Source: Pseudomonadota bacterium
Lineage (GTDB): Bacteria > Bdellovibrionota > Oligoflexia > Oligoflexales > Oligoflexaceae
NCBI GenBank assembly: GCA_029556045.1
Contig: JAKQGS010000169.1
Location: 1 to 7,776 of the forward strand
Length of the DNA stretch: 7,776 nucleotides
Reading direction: 5' to 3'
The translations under genes and the position numbers were made by a program. Of this stretch, positions 1 to 6,059 are shown in pieces. The stretch's first letter is position 1. The number at the start of each line of letters is the position of its first letter. The notes under the pieces are model-generated. The model was not told where the DNA came from, made no database searches, and saw nothing but the letters and a program-made list of their open reading frames with translations.

Positions 1-1
1 C

Positions 2-190
2 ATGGCGGCCTCGCAGACTGGCCTGCCCTTTATCGGCCCCACCAATAGCCCACGGGTGTTTTGCGTGGGTGGCTTTAACGGACACGGGTTTTCCTGGGCC
101 CACGGCAGCGCCAAACTGCTGGCGGATATCATGGTGGGCAATCCATTGCCGCCGGTGGCCCGGTTTTTCAATCCCACCACCGTGACTTGA
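2..190 (+). CDS. FAD-dependent oxidoreductase (DAO type), C-terminal end only
   Basis: This is the last 62 codons of a gene that begins upstream of the window; the ATG at position 2 is probably internal. The peptide carries GGFNGHGFSWAHGSAKLLAD, which matches the glycine-rich FAD-contacting segment near the C-terminus of DAO-family flavoenzymes (glycine oxidase, sarcosine oxidase, D-amino-acid dehydrogenase type). In that family this segment closes the FAD-binding Rossmann domain and is followed by a helix and a short tail, as seen here. The reading frame ends with TGA at 188-190. The next gene remnant is on the opposite strand, so the two converge. The substrate cannot be told from this fragment. 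The family assignment is fairly secure; the exact enzyme is not. Confidence 0.75.
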   Translation: MAASQTGLPFIGPTNSPRVFCVGGFNGHGFSWAHGSAKLLADIMVGNPLPPVARFFNPTTVT

Positions 191-204
191 AAGGAGTGTC
201 CGGC

Positions 205-288
205 TTACTTTTGAATCAGCTCAATGGTGTAGTCATCGGGATCTTTGAGGAAGGCGATAACGGTACTCCCGTGTTTCATGGGGCCCGG
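205..288 (-). pseudogene. gloA: 3' remnant of a glyoxalase I (lactoylglutathione lyase) gene
   Basis: Read on the minus strand, positions 288 to 205 encode PGPMKHGSTVIAFLKDPDDY, then TIELIQK and a TAA stop. This matches the C-terminal end of glyoxalase I, whose usual form is GP-x-K-x-G-TTVIAF-x-x-DPDGYKIELI. It includes the strand whose E (here in IELI) is the C-terminal metal-binding glutamate of the family. Immediately upstream, at 289-291, the frame meets an in-frame TAG, and no further glyoxalase sequence is seen before the neighbouring lipoprotein stop at 320. About 27 of the roughly 130-180 family residues survive. The conserved look of the remnant suggests recent truncation. It lacks most metal ligands and any start region, so it should not be functional. 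Confidence 0.75.
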
Positions 289-319
289 CTAGCGCCACCT
301 TTCCTGGATGATTTAAGGT

Positions 320-1204
320 CTATTCATCTTCATGGTCGTTATCTGTAACATCATCCTCGTCTTTTTCCAATCGCCCATTTTTATCTTCGTCTTCGCCATA
401 ATTGGCGGATGATTTAATGTTTTCCTTGATCAAATCCTGCAATTTTTTCGCGACTTCCTCACCGTCGTTAGTGATCGTGATATCGCCAGCGGGAGCATCA
501 GCAAAATCATATTCCAACCCGGTAAAATCAAACCAACTATCCATGCGGAAAGCGATGATCACCGACGATTCGGCACCAGCCTGCACGATGATGCCAGTAT
601 CCTTCTGGTTTGGCTTGGCCAGAGAGATTTCCTCACTCAACTCCACCGCGATGGTGACATTGACCGCCTGGCCTCCCAGTGGGGTGTATGCCCCTGTGAT
701 GTAGATCGAGTGATCGACCAGCGGATCATCGGGATCGATAGAGGACACGTCCTCCACCTGCAGTTTGTGAATTTTAAGCTGAATATCCCGGTATTCTCCC
801 GCTTGAATTTGAATGGAGCTTAAGGATGGACTGACTTCGTCGGTCATCAGATCCACCACAAACGGACCTTTGAATTGCTCCCGCTCCTCCTGATCGCTGG
901 AGTTTGTTTTGAGTTTGATCTCGTCGAGGGCAAGCTTGGCGCTGGTAAACACAAGTGTCCCTGCTGGAGAGCCATCCTTACCCATGACAGGAACTGCCTT
1001 ATTGGCCAGTGCCAAGGCAGCCCCGGAGCCATGGACCGAGAGGGCTACCGTCCCAACAGTTGGGTCCACGGGATCCGCGGGATCGTCTTTGTCTTTGTCA
1101 GGGGGATTGCCGGACCATGTTCCACAGCCGGTGTCCATACCCAATGTGCAAAACATAGCCATGACCATAAATCCGTGTCGCCATGAATGATGAAACTGCC
1201 ACAT
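320..1204 (-). CDS. Putative lipoprotein with C-terminal EF-hand-like loop (paralogue of the protein at 2205-3368)
   Basis: Unrecognised protein of 294 residues. Residues 1-26 are an export signal followed by Cys27 (DTGC-GTWSGNPP), a probable lipidation site; the -3 residue is Asp, which is unusual for a lipobox. An acidic Asp/Pro linker (about 35-49) leads to a beta-rich domain (about 50-245) with KGPFVVDL and a GEYRDIQLKI strand, reminiscent of DUF4382-type beta-sandwiches. The C-terminus has a helix (KLQDLIKENIKSS) and then DEDKNGRLEKDE (272-283). This is a perfect 12-residue EF-hand loop, with D1, D3, N5, G6, L8 and E12, followed by an acidic tail. The gene starts 13 nt after the regulator stop, and its AAGGGGGA ribosome site overlaps that TAA, so translation is probably coupled. 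It is the last gene of the operon. The same domain plan recurs in the first gene. Ca2+ binding is inferred from the motif only. Confidence 0.8.
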   Translation of the reverse strand: MWQFHHSWRHGFMVMAMFCTLGMDTGCGTWSGNPPDKDKDDPADPVDPTVGTVALSVHGSGAALALANKAVPVMGKDGSPAGTLVFTSAKLALDEIKLKTNSSDQEEREQFKGPFVVDLMTDEVSPSLSSIQIQAGEYRDIQLKIHKLQVEDVSSIDPDDPLVDHSIYITGAYTPLGGQAVNVTIAVELSEEISLAKPNQKDTGIIVQAGAESSVIIAFRMDSWFDFTGLEYDFADAPAGDITITNDGEEVAKKLQDLIKENIKSSANYGEDEDKNGRLEKDEDDVTDNDHEDE

Positions 1205-1217
1205 GTTGGTGTCCCCC

Positions 1218-2159
1218 TTATGAACGGGTCAGGGCAAAAAGTTGCACATTGACCTGATAGATCTGATCCTTGTTTTGCACATTCTGTTCCAGAGTCATTA
1301 TTTTTTCACAGGCCTCATAGAGTATTTTGCTAACCTCCATGGCGGCCTCGTCTGATATACTCAGGGTCAATACGTTAAGATCCCGCCGACGAGCTGGCAC
1401 GGACGCCACGCTTTCGCGGGCGATGTCGCAGGCTTTCTGGTGGTAGCGAATCGCCGCCAATTTGCCGGTTTTCCGGTCGGGAAAGATTTGTTCCCCCGTG
1501 GGAGCGTATCGCTTTTGCGTTTCATCAAAGCGGATCAAACCCAAGTTGACGAGCAATTTCAGACTATCCTCGATTTGTCGGGGGGTCAGTTTGAGAAACA
1601 ATTTTTGATTGACCCAATCGGCATCCGCAGAGAAATCCTCCAGCGATACCAATTCACGAATGACCGGGTGATACCACTCGGAAAAATACTCAAGCGCCTC
1701 ATTTTCCTGCGGCGTTTGCAGAAGGTTCCCTTTACGGGTCACCAGCTCCCGCATTAAAGCATCCCGCTGGTCAGGTCGCCGGGTGTTATTATGATCCACT
1801 AAAGTCAGGAAATAGTATTTTTCATCTTTGTTGAATTGCAAAGTCTGCGCAATTTTGCGTGCGGATGCCGCACTCAGGTCGCGGCGATGATTCAGCACCA
1901 GCCAGATCACATTCGTTTCAGAAAGCCCAAGATCGGCAGAAAATTTGGCAAACGAATAGGACTTTCGACTGGTTTTGACACCGGCATAGAGGTCTCTCAG
2001 ATAGTCGCGGTAACTGGCGTATTGGGTGATATCGAGGTTTCGTCTGGTCTCATGAAACCGCACCTGAGCGTCCTGGGACCTGGAACGGGAGGCGCCGGGG
2101 GATTTCCCCCGGGCCTTGGCGGTGGATGATGCCTTTGAATTGGTGTTCTTGCGTTTCAT
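1218..2159 (-). CDS. TIGR02147-family DNA-binding regulator
   Basis: This is a 313-residue cytoplasmic protein of the TIGR02147 family, known mainly from Fibrobacter and Bdellovibrio-like genomes. A basic, Ser/Arg/Lys-rich, probably disordered tail (1-40) precedes DITQYASYRDYLRDLY (43-58), the family's typical opening. A helix-turn-helix follows, around 68-93 (SFAKFSADLGLSETNVIWLV). The KYYFLTLV segment (114-121) and the middle block EYFSEWYHPVIREL (157-170) are also characteristic. A second winged-helix-like part, KLTPRQIEDSLKLLVNLGLI, lies at 190-209. The C-terminal block (about 235-311) is probably the sensing or dimerisation part. I chose the ATG at 2159. A GTG at 2195 is in frame and would add 12 residues, but neither start has a strong ribosome site. 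The gene lies between two paralogous lipoprotein genes, 45 nt after the first and 13 nt before the second. Control of its own operon is the simplest guess. Targets of the family are poorly characterised. Confidence 0.88.
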   Translation of the reverse strand: MKRKNTNSKASSTAKARGKSPGASRSRSQDAQVRFHETRRNLDITQYASYRDYLRDLYAGVKTSRKSYSFAKFSADLGLSETNVIWLVLNHRRDLSAASARKIAQTLQFNKDEKYYFLTLVDHNNTRRPDQRDALMRELVTRKGNLLQTPQENEALEYFSEWYHPVIRELVSLEDFSADADWVNQKLFLKLTPRQIEDSLKLLVNLGLIRFDETQKRYAPTGEQIFPDRKTGKLAAIRYHQKACDIARESVASVPARRRDLNVLTLSISDEAAMEVSKILYEACEKIMTLEQNVQNKDQIYQVNVQLFALTRS

Positions 2160-2204
2160 AACCAACCCACTGATGAAGGGTTTACCAGCATACACATGCC
2201 CTGC

Positions 2205-3368
2205 TCATTCCGCTTCGGAAGATTCGGGGGATTCCGCACTTTCTTCTTCTTCGACCGCTTCGGCGCCATCACCATCGCTTTCTTCTTCCTTCAACTCACC
2301 GTCGCCATCGTCGTCTTTACCAAATTTGGTCGACGATTTAATATTGTGCTTGATGGCCTTCAACAATTCGGGATTGCTGTCCTTGTCGATGATGATAACA
2401 CCAGCCGCATCTTTTATGCCGCTGGAAAAATCGACATTGGCAAACCAAAGAGCTGGCTGGAATGCCACCACGAGATTATTGGCCGCACCGGCAACGACGG
2501 GAGCTCCCTGGGCACTGAACATTTTAAATTGCTCCGACATGTCAAAGGCAAACTTAAACGGGGTGGCCACTCCGGCGATGTCCACAGTCCCTTCCAGGTA
2601 TACCGAATGATTCAACAGAGGGTCTGTGGCTTCCAAGGTGCGATTCGGCTTCAGCTCAAATTCAATGCGCTTGTAGGAACCATCCATAATCGACGATTCT
2701 GGTAACGCTGGCGTTACGGTGTTACCGATCAGATCGTAGACGTAGGGCCCTTTCCACTTCATGCTGCTATCACGTTCTGCCTTAAGAGCATCGATTTGAT
2801 CTTCCCGCTCCTTTTTGACAACCGCCATTTGCTCTTCCACAGCATCTTTTTCCGCTTCCCGGTCCACTTCCAGTTGATCCTTGGCAGCCTCGTCCGCCGC
2901 GACTTCGATCAGCGCCTCATAGCGACTTTCAATCTCCTTAAGGCTTGTTTCAAAACCATCTTCCTCCTCCTGAGAAGAAGCCTTAAGGTCCTCTTCCATT
3001 TTTTCAAGTTCTTCTTTTAATGCCTTTTCTTCGTCATCTTCCGCTTTATCCGCCTTCAATTTGATAGAGGCAATGCTGACGCGGGCGTCGGACAGTATCA
3101 CCCCGCCCCCAACATCCAGAGTCCCAACCAACTGCAGGGCGGAAGCCGAAGTGCCCGAAGTAAAATCAACACCAATAGCGGCTTCCACACCGGTGCTGTC
3201 TTTAGGGGCACTGCCCTGTACCGATGACGGTGCTGTTGTGGTGGTTGCAGTCGTCTCTTCTTCGCTCGTTCCGCCATTGGTGCAGCCGACGATCAGGCTC
3301 ATAAAGAGACTGATTCCCATGAGGTGCTTGTGAATACGGGGGCTGCAGGGTTGTTGTTTCGTTTTCAT
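2205..3368 (-). CDS. Putative lipoprotein with coiled-coil insert and C-terminal EF-hand-like loop
   Basis: Unrecognised protein of 387 residues from the ATG at 3368. That start has GGGAG at 3378-3382, 9 nt upstream; longer in-frame starts would spoil the signal peptide. A type II signal peptide ends at LIVG-C29, a good lipobox. A Thr/Ser-rich linker (about 31-60) leads to beta strands (about 63-105). A long, highly charged coiled coil follows (about 107-203, rich in E, K and D). The beta domain then resumes with KGPYVYDL (206-213) and GSYKRIEFEL. The C-terminus has HNIKSSTKFG and then DDDGDGELKEEE (352-363), a perfect EF-hand loop, and an acidic tail (EEEESAESPESSEAE). The smaller lipoprotein at 320-1204 aligns throughout but has about 12 residues where this one has the coiled coil. 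It is first in the operon and probably sits on the inner leaflet of the outer membrane or on the surface. Function is unknown. Confidence 0.82.
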   Translation of the reverse strand: MKTKQQPCSPRIHKHLMGISLFMSLIVGCTNGGTSEEETTATTTTAPSSVQGSAPKDSTGVEAAIGVDFTSGTSASALQLVGTLDVGGGVILSDARVSIASIKLKADKAEDDEEKALKEELEKMEEDLKASSQEEEDGFETSLKEIESRYEALIEVAADEAAKDQLEVDREAEKDAVEEQMAVVKKEREDQIDALKAERDSSMKWKGPYVYDLIGNTVTPALPESSIMDGSYKRIEFELKPNRTLEATDPLLNHSVYLEGTVDIAGVATPFKFAFDMSEQFKMFSAQGAPVVAGAANNLVVAFQPALWFANVDFSSGIKDAAGVIIIDKDSNPELLKAIKHNIKSSTKFGKDDDGDGELKEEESDGDGAEAVEEEESAESPESSEAE

Positions 3369-3417
3369 ACGCTTGATCTCCCAGGTTCTAAGTCGTTTGT
3401 TTGTTACCTGTGGTAAG

Positions 3418-3435
3418 GGCCACACCCATGTGGCC
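3418..3435 (-). repeat. Perfect 7-bp inverted repeat in the leader of the lipoprotein operon
   Basis: GGCCACA (3418-3424), a 4-nt spacer and TGTGGCC (3429-3435) form a perfect dyad 50 nt upstream of the ATG at 3368. In the minus-strand transcript it would fold as a stable tetraloop hairpin in the 5' leader, if transcription starts in the AT-rich stretch beyond it. It has no T tract, so it is not an intrinsic terminator. It could equally be an operator, for example for the TIGR02147 regulator encoded in the same operon. The structure is directly visible; the role is inference. Confidence 0.6.
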
Positions 3436-3701
3436 TGCAAACCTGACTCTCCCCTTTACGGCACTTTTTTGGCGCACTTTAATTTAAATATTTTTGACTT
3501 ATTATTACATATTGTTACTAATTTTTATTCCTCATGGTAATGATATACCTCGCACATGTATTATGCCTGCCGCCACACTTAGCACGATCAGCTCAAACGA
3601 CCGTAATTTGTTGGGAATATCGCTTTAGATGGATGGCAAATACCATGCGCTGTGTTGATGCTGGCTTCGGTCAACGCCCATTCATTTCTTCATGCGTGGG
3701 T

Positions 3702-3723
3702 GGTGTTGTCAATTGGTAACACC
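3702..3723. promoter_or_regulatory. 22-bp imperfect palindrome, candidate operator
   Basis: The site reads GGTGTT, 2 nt, CAATTG, 2 nt, AACACC; 9 of the 11 base-pair positions are symmetric. It lies 151 bp upstream of the plus-strand start at 3874 and 334 bp upstream of the minus-strand start at 3368. A -10-like TAGAAT follows directly at 3724-3729, but the matching -35 position is poor. No T-run follows, so a terminator is unlikely. The size and symmetry fit a site for a dimeric DNA-binding protein. The cognate protein is unknown. Confidence 0.45.
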
Positions 3724-3873
3724 TAGAATCAATCCCACACATATGATCAAAATCAACCACGGTTTTCGATGGGATGAAATGCATATATCATTCTGTTTTT
3801 ATTGCCTATTTAGATGGCATGCAAAGTGCAAATGCAAGGATGAAATATTAGAACTTCCTAGAGGATACCAGAC

Positions 3874-4800
3874 ATGTTTGCAAGAATCTCCCAAGTCATC
3901 ATCATCTTGTCGTTGGCGCTGACCGCCACACCATTGCTGGCAGCCAGCTTTTTCATCGAGCCAGCTGAAGTGGTCGGCAAACGGGAAAATACCGCCGCTG
4001 CCATGACGGAACTGATCAAAACCACCATCCTGGGTGAAAAACTGGGTACTTTGGCGGCCGCCGCGGACCAAAGCGAGTTTTCTCTTAAACCCAAGGTCAT
4101 TCAAATTGGGGATGCGGCCATTTTACATCTGGATAAAGTACAGAAGGGTTCCGTCGTCTTCAGCCAGTCCGAAAAGGTTGAAACCATGGAGGACCTGGAT
4201 GTCATCGTCAAGCGCCTCGTTTTTGCCGTCATCAACGAAAAGAATGCGGACAAGCAGGTGGAGGTCGGGGAAATTACCAGCTCCGAGCAATTTAATGCGA
4301 TGACACGCCGCAAAACCACCCAGCACTTTTTTGTGGGATTTGGACCAGCGATGGCGTCCGGTATGGGTGACGCAGGGGCCATGACCAACTGGCATCTGGG
4401 GATGGGCTGGCAAATGGAGGACAATATGCTGAAGGTGTACTTTGATACCGTATCGAGCTCCAACAGCGATAACGCTGACATGACGGGCATCGGAATCTCC
4501 AATACGTACTTTTTCTCCCGCAAGGATACTTCACCACTGATTCATACGGGTCTGACCTGGGGCGGCGTCGAGTTGTACAACAAGGAGAAGGCCGCCACTA
4601 ACACTCCTGAGGATGAATATGACGACGACTACGATAAGGATTCCACCAACGGATTTATTCTAAGTGCCGGGCCAGGAATGATGTTCTACCGCACCTCATC
4701 GGTCAACCTGGAGACTTCGTTGTTTGCCAATGTTCTGCTGGATACCGCCGCCAAAGGGGTACCCGCCACCTATGGCGCACGGGTTACGGTTTATTGGTGA
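3874..4800 (+). CDS. Exported protein with periplasmic N-terminal domain and probable C-terminal outer-membrane beta-barrel
   Basis: The protein has 308 residues and is not assignable to a named family. A Sec signal peptide (about 1-24, cleavage near LLAA-S) starts after AGAGGA with an 8-nt spacer. Residues about 26-125 alternate helix and strand (TELIKTTIL, DAAILHLDKV, GSVVFSQS, then a helix LDVIVKRLVFAVI). This loosely resembles the small alpha/beta periplasmic domains of TolB-N, CsgG or LpoB type proteins. After a linker, residues about 150-308 show alternating-residue strands (HFFVGFGPAM, WHLGMGWQM, GIGISNTYFF, FILSAGPGMMFY) and end in VTVYW. The terminal aromatic residue is typical of the outer-membrane insertion signal. 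The number of strands fits a small barrel of about eight. An acidic loop (EDEYDDDYDKD, 247-257) would be exposed. It stands alone, and its stop lies 9 nt from the stop of the convergent gene. Surface or envelope location is inferred. Confidence 0.75.
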   Translation: MFARISQVIIILSLALTATPLLAASFFIEPAEVVGKRENTAAAMTELIKTTILGEKLGTLAAAADQSEFSLKPKVIQIGDAAILHLDKVQKGSVVFSQSEKVETMEDLDVIVKRLVFAVINEKNADKQVEVGEITSSEQFNAMTRRKTTQHFFVGFGPAMASGMGDAGAMTNWHLGMGWQMEDNMLKVYFDTVSSSNSDNADMTGIGISNTYFFSRKDTSPLIHTGLTWGGVELYNKEKAATNTPEDEYDDDYDKDSTNGFILSAGPGMMFYRTSSVNLETSLFANVLLDTAAKGVPATYGARVTVYW

Positions 4801-4809
4801 ATGAGAACA

Positions 4810-5643
4810 TCAGAATTTTTCGGTCCATTCGAATTGCAGAGCCGGCAGGGTCATCGCGCGAATATCTTCCCGCACTTGATAGGATTCACGCTCATTGAGC
4901 TGAACGGCACTGCGCACAGAGGCAAAGATGCCCCCCAGGTAAAAAACCGACGTGACCAGCCCCGCAGCCACCGCGGGGCCCTGCAAATCCTGGCGGGCAA
5001 ACTCGTGGGTGGCCCATCCCGATAGTCCTACCAGAAAAAAAGATTTCAAGGCTGACTCCCATTGACCGAGATAAGCAAATCCTCCTCCGGGAAACAGCCC
5101 ATAGACTCCCGCTGATGTAGGACTTTTGTAATCAGTCGCCGCATACCGCTGCAGCGCCGCCTTCAATCCCCTGTCGTTCACATCTCCCGCCAGATGCCTG
5201 GCCTGGGCGAGAGACGCCGCCGAAAAACGCTCGGGTCCTTCAATCGTCTGAAGAATTTTGTAGCGGACGATTTCAGTCGGCACCTTTCGCGATAGTTCGT
5301 CAAAAGAGGATCGCCAAAGTGTCTCATCATGGGAAATCAGTCCAATATAGGCAATGAGCGGCAGAACGTCAGGGGACTCCACACGGGCCTGACTCAAACG
5401 CAGGTAAGCGAGCGAACTCTCGTAGTCCCCCAGGAACATCGCCGCGCGACCAGCATTTCTCAACCATAGAGCTTGGCAACCAGCGTTGCATCGAGGATCA
5501 GCGACTTTCATCAGGGCCAGTGACAAAAGGTCGCCATAGCGATGCCCCTTCTCCAGATCTCCCCAAATATTCGCTTTCACCTGCGGTGACTGTATCGTCA
5601 GGCCGCATCCCAGTGTCAGCAAAAGGTACCATCGACATAACAT
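4810..5643 (-). CDS. Exported helical-repeat (TPR-like) protein with C-terminal membrane hairpin
   Basis: The protein has 277 residues from the ATG at 5643, which lies just after the upstream gene's TAA (TAATTATG) with GGGA nearby. In-frame ATGs at 5670 and 5691 would overlap that gene and put an Arg inside the signal core. Residues 1-24 form a signal peptide. Residues about 26-170 are helical and TPR-like, for example ALWLRNAGRAAMFLGDYESS and ESALAYLRL-type pairing, with a Cys pair (RCNAGC). At 180-200 comes GVYGLFPGGGFAYLGQWESA, the PG-x-G-x-x-Y-x-G motif preceding membrane helices in DUF5683/TM2-like segments. Two hydrophobic stretches follow (about 200-212 and 225-243). It is the last gene of the PEGA, YidD-like, TPR operon. 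Proteins of this build are often found beside YidD homologues, which supports an envelope or membrane-assembly role, but no specific function is proven. Confidence 0.75.
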   Translation of the reverse strand: MLCRWYLLLTLGCGLTIQSPQVKANIWGDLEKGHRYGDLLSLALMKVADPRCNAGCQALWLRNAGRAAMFLGDYESSLAYLRLSQARVESPDVLPLIAYIGLISHDETLWRSSFDELSRKVPTEIVRYKILQTIEGPERFSAASLAQARHLAGDVNDRGLKAALQRYAATDYKSPTSAGVYGLFPGGGFAYLGQWESALKSFFLVGLSGWATHEFARQDLQGPAVAAGLVTSVFYLGGIFASVRSAVQLNERESYQVREDIRAMTLPALQFEWTEKF

Positions 5644-5645
5644 AA

Positions 5646-6059
5646 TTAATCCCGCAAAGTTTCGTTGCATTGTGGAGGGATATCGATCCATCGCAGCTGA
5701 TCCGCAAAACGTATCGGTTGGGACGGCATGATGGATGCCAGATTATCCTCCCGCAGAACCCGAGCAAAGGCGAGGATGATGGAGGAACCACCGGTACATG
5801 GCCCCCCAGCAGTCAGCAAATTCAGGTATTCCGAATCGGAAGGGGCATTTTTGCAATGAGAATAAAGGACGTCCCCGAGGGACCGGTAGGCGCTGACCGT
5901 CGGGGCTGTGGCACTGCTGGAGCTTTTGCTGTGCCCTATCCGCCGATTATAATCAATAAGGTTACGGGGCTGATACCGGGCACTCTCGAACCATGCCGGG
6001 TGAACACACCCCGTTGTCAAAAATCCAATCAGCAAGGCTATTTGTAAAGCAGTGGGCAT
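5646..6059 (-). CDS. Divergent YidD-like putative lipoprotein
   Basis: The protein has 137 residues. A short hydrophobic N-terminus ends in LTTG-C18, a plausible lipobox, although no basic residue precedes it. The central part (69-104) has C69, P73, S74-D75-S76-E77-Y78, GP (86-87), G90/91 and AFARVLRE (97-104). This lines up with the YidD core, C-R-x-x-P-T-C-S-x-Y, then GP-x-x-G and R-L-x-R. YidD is a small membrane-associated factor linked to the YidC/Sec insertion pathway. The second family cysteine is replaced by Asp75, and extra segments flank the core, so this is at best a remote variant. The start overlaps the end of the PEGA lipoprotein gene by 22 nt, and the stop is 2 nt before the next ATG, so translation is probably coupled. 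The gene is confident; the YidD link is moderate. Confidence 0.65.
   Translation of the reverse strand: MPTALQIALLIGFLTTGCVHPAWFESARYQPRNLIDYNRRIGHSKSSSSATAPTVSAYRSLGDVLYSHCKNAPSDSEYLNLLTAGGPCTGGSSIILAFARVLREDNLASIMPSQPIRFADQLRWIDIPPQCNETLRD

Larger units (their letters stand above)
3369..3873. other. Divergent intergenic region, 505 bp
   Basis: This region separates the minus-strand lipoprotein operon from the plus-strand gene at 3874. I see no convincing gene in it. An open frame at 3534-3719 has no ribosome site and no protein-like composition. Positions about 3474-3535 are strongly AT-rich, as expected for promoter DNA of the lipoprotein operon, but I could not find a -35/-10 pair good enough to report on either strand. 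Two inverted repeats, listed separately, are the clearest signals. The ribosome site for the plus gene is AGAGGA at 3860-3865. Confidence 0.6.

Noticed and set aside
280..297. GC-rich inverted sequence (GGGCCC, GGC-TAGC-GCC) as a terminator for the lipoprotein operon
   Set aside because: The arms are short and broken and no T tract follows on the minus strand.
402..704. 100-codon plus-strand frame inside the smaller lipoprotein gene
   Set aside because: It is antisense to a well-supported coding region and shows no recognisable domain.
2196..2705. 169-codon plus-strand frame opposite the larger lipoprotein gene
   Set aside because: Its Phe-rich translation is what the antisense of an acidic Glu-rich coding region gives; the minus-strand protein has a signal peptide, lipobox and paralogue.
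3487..3514. TTGACT with TACTAA 16 bp downstream as a plus-strand promoter for the gene at 3874
   Set aside because: The -10 match is only 3 of 6, and the leader would be about 360 nt long; too weak to list.
3534..3719. Open frame of 61 codons on the plus strand in the divergent intergenic region
   Set aside because: It has no ribosome site, its composition is not protein-like, and it spans the palindrome; best seen as chance.
4101..4523. 140-codon minus-strand frame opposite the beta-barrel gene
   Set aside because: It is antisense to a gene with a signal peptide and good ribosome site; the translation has no domain features.
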